Positions 1-5,632 of a stretch of DNA of 6,669 nucleotides are shown here, one piece after another; the stretch's first letter is position 1; the number at the start of each line of letters is the position of its first letter. The notes under the pieces were generated by a model. That model did not search any database, had not been told where the DNA came from, and was given only the letters and a program-made list of their open reading frames with translations. Made by a program: the position numbers and the translations under genes. The DNA comes from Planctomycetota bacterium (GTDB lineage: Bacteria; Planctomycetota; Brocadiia; Brocadiales; Bathyanammoxibiaceae), in contig JAUVQR010000081.1 of the NCBI GenBank assembly GCA_030598065.1, positions 1-6,669 of the forward strand, written 5' to 3'.

Positions 1-171
1 ATAACCTTCAGTGACGGTTCGGTGGTAACTTTCTTTATTTAGCCTCTGCCTCCAGCGGTGGTTCTGAGGCCGTGTTTACAACTGTAGCAGGATAAAGACC
101 CACATTTTATACCTACCGCTTCTGACCTCATATCATTTCCTCTACACTGTACGATTGGGCTGCATTATTAA

Positions 172-243
172 GTAGGGGCAATTCATGTCACGCCTGATGC
201 AGCCTCCTGAGGTGCCCCTAACGTGATTAGCTAAGGCGAAAAT
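172..243 (+). repeat. Decayed copy of a dispersed palindromic repeat
   Basis: The first 26 bases (172-197) are identical to 2493-2518, and after a 13-nt insertion that duplicates CCTGA the match resumes with a few substitutions to position 243 (partner 2551). The copy has lost the right terminal inverted arm that the other copy keeps, and its internal hairpins carry mismatches, so it looks older or truncated. No transposase is nearby; it is a non-autonomous, MITE- or REP-like unit. Confidence 0.75.
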
Positions 244-266
244 CTAGACCCTTCGCCAGCTTCTTC

Positions 267-291
267 ACCCCCTCCCTAGAGGGTAGGGGGT
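267..291. repeat. C/G-rich hairpin
   Basis: An imperfect palindrome: ACCCCCT on the left pairs with GGGGGT plus a neighbouring A on the right, with an inner CCC/GGG stem around a short loop and one bulged base. It sits directly after the decayed repeat copy. It has no T tract on either strand, so it is more like another repeat fragment than an intrinsic terminator. Function unknown. Confidence 0.4.
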
Positions 292-760
292 AGGTATGGT
301 GGTGAGGCAGGAATGCTAAGGAAGCGGTTGTCTCATGGCGTGAGGTTGTCGTGCGGTTAAGGCAGAAGGCCGGGACTGGCAGGAAAAGAAAGAGGATAGG
401 CCTTCCCCTAAAGACCACGATAGCTGAGGGCCGGTGCTATCTGTAGCCTTGTCAGGGGCTTGACCTATCCTCCAGGTCTGATACTCCAATAACTCATACG
501 TAGCGGAGACATCAAACCAAGACCGGAAGCCTTGGATGCGTATAAAACGAACCGCCATTATACTTCAGATTGGATTAGGTCCCCATTGATGTTGTAATTC
601 TAGCAATATCTATACCAGATATGACGACATTATCTAAAGAGTGTCGTGGTGGCCTGCATAACTGTCTATGGTGCACATGCTTATCTCGGTGAGTAAGCTA
701 TTGTGTACTGGTCTTGGCGGTTTCCGCCCGCCGTTGTTGTCGGTGGTTCGTTCAACGCAT

Positions 761-785
761 TTTGTAGCAGAAGGCTACAAATTTT
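761..785 (+). terminator. Terminator-like hairpin
   Basis: A perfect 8-bp stem, TTTGTAGC (761-768) with GCTACAAA (774-781), encloses a 5-nt loop AGAAG and is followed by TTTT (782-785). The stem is AT-rich and the T tract short, so it would be a weak intrinsic terminator for plus-strand transcription arriving from the left. There is no clear gene upstream for it to terminate, so it may simply be an incidental hairpin. Confidence 0.3.
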
Positions 786-837
786 GTTGCATTCGTGCTG
801 CCGGTTAGTCTGGCCTGACGTCCGGTCATGCCTATTT

Positions 838-853
838 ACCGTCTCAAAACGGT
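838..853. promoter_or_regulatory. Inverted repeat next to the -35 element, possible operator
   Basis: ACCGT (838-842) and ACGGT (849-853) form a perfect 5-bp inverted repeat with a 6-bp spacer, ending one base before the proposed -35 hexamer at 855. The position suits a regulator binding site, but a 5-bp repeat can arise by chance and no regulator gene is present nearby. Confidence 0.25.
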
Positions 854-854
854 C

Positions 855-883
855 TTGGAAACCTGTGCAGGTAGAGGTATAAT
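855..883 (+). promoter_or_regulatory. Sigma70-type promoter for the hydrolase-fumarase unit
   Basis: A consensus -10 box TATAAT (878-883) lies 17 bp after TTGGAA (855-860), which matches 4 of 6 positions of the -35 consensus. Transcription would start near 890, giving a leader of about 45 nt before the ATG at 936. It is the best promoter match I found and points into the first plus-strand gene, which has no other obvious promoter. Confidence 0.6.
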
Positions 884-916
884 TTGAGTCAGGTATCTTC
901 ACCCCCTTGATTGTTT

Positions 917-928
917 CCTTTCGAAAGG
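917..928 (+). promoter_or_regulatory. Ribosome binding site inside a 12-bp perfect palindrome
   Basis: CCTTTCGAAAGG is a perfect palindrome whose right half supplies the Shine-Dalgarno sequence AAAGG (924-928), 7 nt before the ATG at 936. In RNA it could fold as a 4-bp stem with a UCGA loop, which would weakly hide the ribosome binding site; in DNA it could be a protein site. A second AGG at 930-932 lies 9 nt before the alternative ATG at 942. Confidence 0.45.
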
Positions 929-935
929 TAGGTTC

Positions 936-1580
936 ATGGATATGATTCTGGAGACTTTGGAGGTCGGCCCGCTTGCGGTAAACTGTTACGTTCTAGGCTC
1001 CCGTGATGGCGAAGAGGGGGCGGTTATAGACCCCGGGGCCGATGCCGAGCAGATTATGCGTGTCATTGAGGACAGTGGGCTTTCGGGGAAGATACGCTAC
1101 ATCCTGGCCACTCATGGCCACTTTGACCACGTGGGGGCCGTCAAGAGGCTCAGGGACGAGACCTCTGCCCGGTTTCTGATGCACAAGGGTGACGTGGAAC
1201 TGTTAGACATCTTGAAGGACCAGGCCGAGTACTTTGGCTGCCCTGATGTAGAAAAGCCGGCCGTTGACGGTGACGTTGCCGACGGTGACACGGTAAGCAT
1301 TGACGGCACTGAGATAAAGGTGATACATACCCCCGGTCATTCCAAGGGCGGGGTATGTTACGTTGTGGGGGACAAGGTGTTTGTCGGCGACACCCTGTTC
1401 GCGGGCTCAATCGGGCGTACCGATTTCCCCGGGTGTTCCGCCGAAGAGCTGGTAAACTCGATACGTTCCGGGCTGCTTCCACTGGGGGACAACGTGTCTG
1501 TCTATCCGGGCCATGGCCCTTCCACCACCATAGGGGATGAGAGACGCTCCAACCCGTTTCTTGCTGGGAGTTATCTGTAA
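936..1580 (+). CDS. MBL-fold metallo-hydrolase, glyoxalase II-like (YcbL type)
   Basis: A cytoplasmic zinc hydrolase of 214 residues, the usual length of the short YcbL/GloB-like group. The metal-binding motif is complete: His60, His62, Asp64 and His65 (THGHFDH), His135 (TPGHS), bridging Asp152 (GDTLF) and His193 (YPGHG). The C-terminal GDERRSNPFL stretch is typical of this subgroup; the extra C-terminal substrate domain of classical glyoxalase II is missing. Members hydrolyse thioesters such as S-lactoylglutathione in vitro, but the real substrate here is unknown. No signal peptide or membrane segment is visible. ATG at 936 is chosen because AAAGG lies 7 nt upstream; ATG at 942 (residue 3) is an alternative. 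It is the first gene of a probable two-gene unit with fumarase alpha and has its own promoter at 855-883. Other MBL-fold activities cannot be excluded. Confidence 0.93.
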   Translation: MDMILETLEVGPLAVNCYVLGSRDGEEGAVIDPGADAEQIMRVIEDSGLSGKIRYILATHGHFDHVGAVKRLRDETSARFLMHKGDVELLDILKDQAEYFGCPDVEKPAVDGDVADGDTVSIDGTEIKVIHTPGHSKGGVCYVVGDKVFVGDTLFAGSIGRTDFPGCSAEELVNSIRSGLLPLGDNVSVYPGHGPSTTIGDERRSNPFLAGSYL

Positions 1581-1597
1581 AACAAGCTGCGAATTCA

Positions 1598-2440
1598 ATG
1601 CGTACCCTGGACACCTGCACCATAACGGAGACCGTAAGAAAGCTGTGTATTACGGCCAATCACGAGCTGGACGAAGACCTCGTTTCCGCCCTGGAAGCCG
1701 CCCTTGAGAGAGAGGAATCACCCCTGGGACGCGACATCTTGTCGCAGATACTGGAAAACGCCCGGATAGCGGGAGAGGGGGTTTTCCCCGCGTGTCAGGA
1801 CACAGGCGCCACCGTCGTGTTTGCCGAGATAGGTCAGGAGCTGAGGATTGAGGGAGGTGATTTTAGCGAGTCCATTCAGGCCGGCGTGTCGCAAGGGTAC
1901 AAGAGCGGCAGCCTAAGGGCCTCTGTGGTTAGAGACCCTCTGCAGCGGGTAAACACGGGTGACAACACACCGTGTATGATACATTCGGATATAGTGGCTG
2001 GCGACGGGCTCAAACTGACGGTGATGGCCAAGGGAGGGGGGTGTGAGAACCAGAGCCGCATAGCGATGCTTACGCCCGCGATGGGAAGGCAGGGGGTGAT
2101 TGACTATATCGTAGACGTTGTAAGGGGTGGATCAGCAAGGGCCTGCCCGCCGAATATAATCGGCGTGGGTCTGGGCGGCACGTTTGATGTGTGCGCATTG
2201 CTGGCCAAGAAGTCGCTTCTAAGGCCGGTCGGGACCCCTAACGAAGACCCCGTTATATGGGGGCTGGAGCAGGAACTCATGGATAAGATCAATGACCTGG
2301 GTATAGGGCCGCAGGGACTTGGCGGCAGGGTTACCGCGCTGGCGGTACACGTTGAGAGCTACCCGTGCCATATCGCCAGCCAGCCGGTGGCGGTCAATAT
2401 CGAGTGTCACTCCCACCGGGTAAAGAGTGCTATAATATAG
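1598..2440 (+). CDS. fumA: Class I fumarate hydratase, alpha subunit
   Basis: The N-terminal (catalytic, iron-sulfur) half of the two-subunit, oxygen-sensitive fumarase, which interconverts fumarate and malate. It has 280 residues, a normal alpha-subunit length. Three conserved cysteines fit the [4Fe-4S] ligands: Cys66 (PACQDTG), Cys183 (ACPPN) and Cys270 (ECHSHR), spaced as in known class I enzymes. Other family signatures are NTGDNTP (119-125), the KGGGxEN loop (145-151, with Cys149 where Ser is common) and GIGPQGLGG near the C-terminus. It starts 17 nt after the MBL hydrolase stop, so the two are probably co-transcribed; the ribosome binding site is weak. The beta subunit, normally directly downstream, is not in the window, where repeats follow instead. 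Tartrate dehydratase alpha (TtdA) is close in sequence and remains an alternative substrate assignment. Confidence 0.9.
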   Translation: MRTLDTCTITETVRKLCITANHELDEDLVSALEAALEREESPLGRDILSQILENARIAGEGVFPACQDTGATVVFAEIGQELRIEGGDFSESIQAGVSQGYKSGSLRASVVRDPLQRVNTGDNTPCMIHSDIVAGDGLKLTVMAKGGGCENQSRIAMLTPAMGRQGVIDYIVDVVRGGSARACPPNIIGVGLGGTFDVCALLAKKSLLRPVGTPNEDPVIWGLEQELMDKINDLGIGPQGLGGRVTALAVHVESYPCHIASQPVAVNIECHSHRVKSAII

Positions 2441-2492
2441 AATTTGCGCGCGCCTGTGGTATTTGATTATCCCATGGGTGTAGGCGAGTAAG

Positions 2493-2560
2493 GTAGGGGC
2501 AATTCATGTCACGCCTGAGGCGCCCCTAGCGGGATTCGCCAAGGCGAAAATTACCCCTAC
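2493..2560. repeat. 68-bp palindromic repeat with cloverleaf-like folding
   Basis: The ends form terminal inverted repeats: GTAGGGGCAATT (2493-2504) pairs with AATTACCCCTAC (2549-2560) at 11 of 12 positions. Inside are two short perfect hairpins, CGCC-TGA-GGCG (2512-2522) and TTCGCC-AA-GGCGAA (2535-2548), with a CCC/GGG hairpin between them (2523-2533). The single strand can thus fold as an outer stem carrying three hairpins. Positions 2493-2551 match the decayed copy at 172-243. It resembles the scattered GTAGGGGC-type repeats of many genomes and is non-coding and non-autonomous. It lies 52 nt after the fumarase stop, so it could also affect the end or stability of that transcript. Confidence 0.8.
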
Positions 2561-2570
2561 TAGAGAACAT

Positions 2571-2599
2571 GGGATTGCTTCGCTTTGCTCGCAATGACG
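2571..2599. repeat. Dispersed intergenic repeat of the GCTTCGCTTTGCTCGCAATG type
   Basis: This short stretch has the wording of a repeat seen in the intergenic DNA of many unrelated bacteria (on the other strand it reads CATTGCGAGCAAAGCGAAGC). ATTGC (2574-2578) and GCAAT (2591-2595) can pair. Only this one copy is in the window, so the assignment as a repeat rests on recognition of the family and not on internal evidence. Confidence 0.6.
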
Positions 2600-2610
2600 C
2601 TACATAGTTT

Positions 2611-2664
2611 GTAGGGTGCGTTTTAACGCACCATGCAGTTTTTATCCGGTGCGTCGATACGCGC
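2611..2664. repeat. Hairpin repeat of the GGTGCGTTTTAACGCACC type
   Basis: GGTGCGTT (2615-2622) and AACGCACC (2625-2632) form a perfect 8+8 inverted repeat with two bases between; as RNA, 7 bp and a 4-nt loop. A decayed second arm follows (GGTGCGT at 2648-2654, then GCG repeats), as is common for this scattered intergenic repeat. The ATG at 2633 comes straight out of the repeat and is not a plausible start for the ferredoxin gene. The distal arm ends just before that gene's ribosome binding site at 2669-2674. Confidence 0.6.
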
Positions 2665-2680
2665 GCGCGAGAGGCATGAG

Positions 2681-2887
2681 ATGGGAAAGATAGTAATAGA
2701 CGCGGAGAGATGCAACGGATGTGAGATATGCATCCATGTCTGTCCCCACCGATTGATACGTCTGTCCGGCGGGATCAATTCAAAGGGCTACCACTATACC
2801 TGTTTTGAAGACCCGGAGCACCGTTGCCCGGGAGACGCGTTATGCGCCGAGATGTGCCCGCAGGTGGCCATAAAGGTGTACAGGTAA
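2681..2887 (+). CDS. Ferredoxin-like delta subunit of 2-oxoacid:ferredoxin oxidoreductase
   Basis: A 68-residue electron-transfer subunit with two ferredoxin-type cluster sites, taking electrons from the catalytic alpha/beta subunits. The first site is a normal CxxCxxCxxxCP (Cys11, 14, 17, 21). The second site reads CPGDALCAEMCP (Cys49, 55, 59) with Asp52 (codon GAC) where the second ligand Cys is expected. The INSKGYHY stretch (32-39) and VAIKVY end are typical of VorD/KorD-type subunits. I start at 2681 because GAGAGG (2669-2674) lies 6 nt upstream and the family begins with this short lead; a longer in-frame start at 2633 would translate repeat DNA. It is unusual in lying on the opposite strand, 39 nt tail to tail from the gamma gene. 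A stand-alone ferredoxin is the alternative. Confidence 0.85.
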   Translation: MGKIVIDAERCNGCEICIHVCPHRLIRLSGGINSKGYHYTCFEDPEHRCPGDALCAEMCPQVAIKVYR

Positions 2888-2926
2888 ACTCGCGCAGATT
2901 GACCCTTTGCGCACCTACGGCGGTTT
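2888..2926. other. 39-bp gap between convergent genes
   Basis: Only a weak inverted repeat is visible, GCGCA (2892-2896) with TGCGC (2908-2912) around an 11-nt loop, and no T tract on either strand. No convincing intrinsic terminator separates the convergent delta and gamma genes, so transcripts may overlap here. Confidence 0.4.
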
Positions 2927-3487
2927 TCAAACAGAGGCATGGTCTCTTGCGTACTCGACACCTTTTCTCAGCGCCGCCTCATCCGCCTTGATCAGATCGA
3001 GATGTTTTTCGCTGACCACCTCTTTCAGGCACCTGACAGCGCTCTCGATACCGATTACCCGCGTAATCCCGATAAAAGCGCCCATCATTACCATGTTGGC
3101 CGCCCTGCCGCTACCCATCTCCTCAGCCAACGTGTTGGCGGGTATAAAGACCTTTTTCGTGTCCTGCCTTCCGCATCCCGCTCTGTCTGCGTCTATTAGG
3201 TCTGAATCGTACAGTATGAGGCCACCGGCCTTCACCCTTTCCTCAAAGCCGGCCGCGGACGGGGCGTTCATCAATATGGCGGATTGCGGGTTGCGTATGA
3301 TGGGCGAGCCGATGGGCCTGGATGACACCACCACCGTGCAGTTGGCGGTGCCTCCCCTCATAATTGGTCCATAAGAGGGCAGAAAGGTGACGTGCCTGCC
3401 CTCCGCAATGGCGGCGTGGGCCAACAGCCTGCCTGTTATCAGTATGCCCTGGCCGCCGAAGCCTGAGATTATCAGGTCATGATACAT
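2927..3487 (-). CDS. 2-oxoacid:ferredoxin oxidoreductase, gamma subunit
   Basis: A 186-residue protein of the pyruvate/ketoisovalerate oxidoreductase catalytic (gamma) family, the small subunit that binds CoA and completes the alpha-beta-gamma-delta enzyme in the cytoplasm. Visible signatures are the N-terminal SGFGGQGILITGR loop (8-20) and SYGPxxRGGTANC (38-50), both diagnostic for the family, and full family length. It is the last gene of the minus-strand unit alpha-beta-gamma: its ATG lies 11 nt after the beta stop codon, with only a weak ribosome binding site, so translational coupling is likely. No membrane segment or signal peptide. The protein itself does not tell whether the substrate is 2-oxoglutarate, 2-oxoisovalerate or another 2-oxoacid. 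Confidence 0.92.
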   Translation of the reverse strand: MYHDLIISGFGGQGILITGRLLAHAAIAEGRHVTFLPSYGPIMRGGTANCTVVVSSRPIGSPIIRNPQSAILMNAPSAAGFEERVKAGGLILYDSDLIDADRAGCGRQDTKKVFIPANTLAEEMGSGRAANMVMMGAFIGITRVIGIESAVRCLKEVVSEKHLDLIKADEAALRKGVEYARDHASV

Positions 3488-3498
3488 AGTACATGGCT

Positions 3499-4248
3499 CT
3501 ATATCGCCCCTTTGCCGTCAACCGATTTGAGGACACCGAGAGGGTAGTACGGTATCAACTCCTTCTCAATCCTGGCAAGGGCCTCTACCGGGCTGAGGCC
3601 GACTCCAACCGGACATGCGGCCAGTATCTCGACAAACGACATGCCCCGCCCCTCAAGCTGCATCCTGAACGCCTCTACCACCGCCTTCCTCGTTTTCTTT
3701 ACGTTGGACGGCTTGTCTACCGCCACGCGGGTCACGTAGGACGGGCCTTCCAGCGAGGCAATCCACTCCGCCATCCTCAGCGGATAGCCGTCCGAGGCCT
3801 CTTTGCCGAATGGCGTAGTAGTCGTGCGCTGGCCCAGCATCGAGGTGGGGGCCATCTGCCCCCCTGTCATCCCGTACACGGTGTTGTTTACGTACACCAC
3901 AGAGAAACTCTCCCCACGGTTGGCTGCCGACAGTATCTCCGCCAGGCCGATGGATGCGATATCGCCGTCGCCCTGGTACGTGAAGACAAAAAGGTCCGGC
4001 CTTGCCCGCTTTATGCCGGTGGCTACCGCCGGAGGACGGCCGTGGGGCGCCTCTGTCATGTCTATGTCCAGGTAATCATAGAGAAACACCGCACAACCCA
4101 CCGGCGCCACACATACCGTCTTCTCCCTGATGTCGAGGATGTCTATGGCCTCAGCCACTATCCTCTGTATAACGCCGTGAGAACATCCCGGGCAGTAGTG
4201 CATAACCCGGTCCTTCATGCTCTTCGGCCTGTCGAATACCAGTTTCAT
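3499..4248 (-). CDS. 2-oxoacid:ferredoxin oxidoreductase, beta (thiamine diphosphate-binding) subunit
   Basis: The 249-residue subunit that holds thiamine diphosphate and the proximal [4Fe-4S] cluster. The ThDP/Mg motif is complete: GDGDIASIGLAE (93-104) through NN (121-122), followed by VYGMTGGQMAPTS (124-136). Cluster ligand candidates are Cys19 and Cys22 (CPGCSHG), Cys52 and Cys212 (AACPVG), the CxxC...C...C pattern of the family; Cys46 is an extra cysteine near the third. AAGGA lies 6 nt before the ATG. Start and upstream stop overlap as ATGA (4245-4248) with the alpha gene, showing tight coupling. Decarboxylation of the 2-oxoacid on ThDP, followed by electron transfer to the cluster, takes place in this subunit. 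The length matches the short beta subunits of the Vor/Kor group. Confidence 0.94.
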   Translation of the reverse strand: MKLVFDRPKSMKDRVMHYCPGCSHGVIQRIVAEAIDILDIREKTVCVAPVGCAVFLYDYLDIDMTEAPHGRPPAVATGIKRARPDLFVFTYQGDGDIASIGLAEILSAANRGESFSVVYVNNTVYGMTGGQMAPTSMLGQRTTTTPFGKEASDGYPLRMAEWIASLEGPSYVTRVAVDKPSNVKKTRKAVVEAFRMQLEGRGMSFVEILAACPVGVGLSPVEALARIEKELIPYYPLGVLKSVDGKGAI

Positions 4249-5306
4249 GTCTTATCCTTGTATTGCCTTACTATCTCTTCAAGGTCCTCTTCAGGTGTTG
4301 GGACACTGCCTCCCATCCTGCCGTAGAAATGCACGGCGGCCTTGCCGGCGACCGCTATCTCCACGTCTTCCACCATCTGCCCCGAATTCAGTTCAAGGAC
4401 CAGGAATTTCTTGACCCGCCCGGCCAGTCTGCGCAGGGCGACGGTGGGGAACGGGAACAGTGTAACCGGCCTTAGTAGTCCCACCTTGTATCCCTTTTCC
4501 CTGGCAGCATCCACGGCGCTGCCGGCGATACGGGCGCTGGTGCCGAAGGCCACCACCACCAGCTCAGCATCCTCCAGACCCTTCGTCTCGTACCTAACTT
4601 CCTTCTCCCTGATAGTTGCATATTTTTCCTGCAGATGTCTGTTGTGTTGCTCAAGCTCTTCCACACTCAGGCGGAGTGACTTTATTACGCGGGGCTCCCT
4701 GCCCTTTGCCCCTGTCAGGACCCAGGGCATTTCAGTGTCTACCGGCTCCCTCTGGGGCATAAACACGACAGGTTCCATCATCTGAGCCACTACGGCACTG
4801 CACAGTATCATGACGGGGTTCCGGTATTTCTCTGACAGGTCGAAGGCGAGGTAGCATAAATCCGCCGCCTCCTGGACCGAATATGGAGCGAGCACAATGT
4901 TACGGTAATCTCCATGGCCGCCTCCCTTTACGGCCTGAAAATAGTCTGACTCTGACGGCGCGATGTTGCCCAGGCCGGGACCTCCGCGGCTGACGTTTAC
5001 AATGACGCCTGGCAGTTCGCAGCCGGCCATGTACGAGATGCCCTCCTGTTTCAGGCTGATACCCGGGCTGGAGGAGGATGTCATTGCCCTTGCGCCGGTG
5101 ACGGACGCGCCGAAGACCATGTTTATCGCGGCAATCTCGCTCTCGGCCTGAAGGAACACGCCTCCCCTCTTCGGGAGTTCCCTGGCGAGATACTCAGCCA
5201 GCTCAGTCTGGGGCGTGATGGGGTAGCCGAAATAAAAGCGGCAACCAGCGCGTATAGCCGCCTCGGCCATGGCCTCAGACCCCCGCATTAGAAGTTTTTT
5301 GTCCAT
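4245..5306 (-). CDS. vorB: 2-oxoacid:ferredoxin oxidoreductase, alpha subunit (VorB-like)
   Basis: The 353-residue alpha subunit, combining a pyrimidine-binding transketolase-like domain (about 1-190) with a C-terminal transketolase-C-like domain (about 245-345). Motifs include GYPITPQTEL (27-36), the QAESE segment holding the conserved glutamate region (53-57), TSSSSPGISLKQEG (76-89) and RGGPGLG (107-113). Wording and length are closest to what I know as VorB (3-methyl-2-oxobutanoate:ferredoxin oxidoreductase), but KorA-type 2-oxoglutarate enzymes are similar, so the substrate is open. GGAG lies 8 nt before the ATG at 5306. It is the first gene of the minus-strand unit and overlaps the beta gene by four bases. 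In many genomes the delta ferredoxin precedes this gene; here the upstream gap has none, and delta sits at the far end on the other strand. Confidence 0.93.
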   Translation of the reverse strand: MDKKLLMRGSEAMAEAAIRAGCRFYFGYPITPQTELAEYLARELPKRGGVFLQAESEIAAINMVFGASVTGARAMTSSSSPGISLKQEGISYMAGCELPGVIVNVSRGGPGLGNIAPSESDYFQAVKGGGHGDYRNIVLAPYSVQEAADLCYLAFDLSEKYRNPVMILCSAVVAQMMEPVVFMPQREPVDTEMPWVLTGAKGREPRVIKSLRLSVEELEQHNRHLQEKYATIREKEVRYETKGLEDAELVVVAFGTSARIAGSAVDAAREKGYKVGLLRPVTLFPFPTVALRRLAGRVKKFLVLELNSGQMVEDVEIAVAGKAAVHFYGRMGGSVPTPEEDLEEIVRQYKDKT

Positions 5307-5632
5307 ATATCTCTCTCCGGACGAGACGTCACGTTATGCGGTCAACCGTCAACATGCATTTTAACACGTCACATCCAATCCGGGTAATCAAATGATTGAA
5401 TACGGATGTGTGTTCCATTGCGTGTTTCATGATGCACGTCTCTCAGGGGCAAGGTGTCTTGCGCATACAGGGGATGGGACGGGAGGGCGAAAAGACGGGA
5501 AAGGACGGGAAAAAACACTGTCAGACGATTCGGTCGTATGCAATTGACCTTAGACCATATACCATATATCATAGAAAAGCGGCCGCGCGCTGGAGTATCG
5601 GCGGATTGCCGTTTGCAACCTGACTCAGCGAT
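5307..5632. other. Non-coding gap upstream of the oxidoreductase unit
   Basis: The gap separates the alpha gene and the YkgJ gene, both on the minus strand. No coding sequence is supportable. Seen near the alpha start: two direct copies of GTCAAC (5341-5346, 5348-5353) and two of ACGTCAC (5326-5332, 5366-5372), 40 nt apart, which could be regulator sites. A TAAAAT on the minus strand (5363-5358) is a possible -10 box, but I see no -35 box at good spacing. Further up are a small hairpin GCAAG/CTTGC (5449-5462), a G-rich tract and a weak hairpin with TTTT on the minus strand (5591-5574) that might end the YkgJ transcript. Confidence 0.45.
5470..5487 (+). other. G-quadruplex-type motif in a purine-rich tract
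   Basis: Four runs of at least three G with loops AT, AC and A fit the canonical G-quadruplex pattern. The purine strand continues to about 5516 with two near-identical GACGGGAAA units (5494-5502 and 5504-5512). The motif is on the strand opposite to the flanking minus-strand genes, about 165 nt upstream of the alpha start codon. Any regulatory role is inference. Confidence 0.5.

Larger units (their letters stand above)
1..935. other. Long intergenic region without a supportable gene
   Basis: I find no convincing coding sequence here. The open frames are short, lack recognisable domains and mostly lack ribosome binding sites. A plus-strand frame open from the left edge to a TAG at 40-42 could be the last 13 codons of a gene that starts outside the window, but this is too short to judge. 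A minus-strand frame at 316-558 (80 codons) begins with about 45 residues of protein-like composition and then turns into low-quality sequence; it may be a gene remnant. The region does hold repeats, hairpins and, at its right end, the promoter for the hydrolase-fumarase unit, all listed separately. Confidence 0.6.

Noticed and set aside
681..902. 73-codon minus-strand frame upstream of the hydrolase
   Set aside because: GTG start, covers the plus-strand promoter, and its composition (rich in Asn, Thr, Gln) resembles no family I know.
1150..1659. 169-codon minus-strand frame across the MBL hydrolase
   Set aside because: Low-complexity Arg/Pro/Cys-rich translation antisense to a gene with a complete metal-binding motif.
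2512..2548. CRISPR-like array suggested by clustered palindromes
   Set aside because: The hairpins differ in sequence and there is no regular repeat-spacer pattern; they belong to one palindromic repeat unit.
2633..2680. Longer start for the delta subunit at ATG 2633
   Set aside because: The added 16 residues come from a hairpin repeat and are not typical of the family; a good ribosome binding site lies 6 nt before ATG 2681.
2907..3374. 155-codon plus-strand frame opposite the gamma gene
   Set aside because: Shadow of the gamma subunit with its GFGGQG and SYGP motifs; no ribosome binding site or domain in the plus frame.
3493..4326. 277-codon plus-strand frame opposite the beta gene
   Set aside because: It is the antisense shadow of the beta subunit, whose thiamine diphosphate motif and cluster cysteines are unmistakable; the plus frame is rich in Arg and His with no domain.
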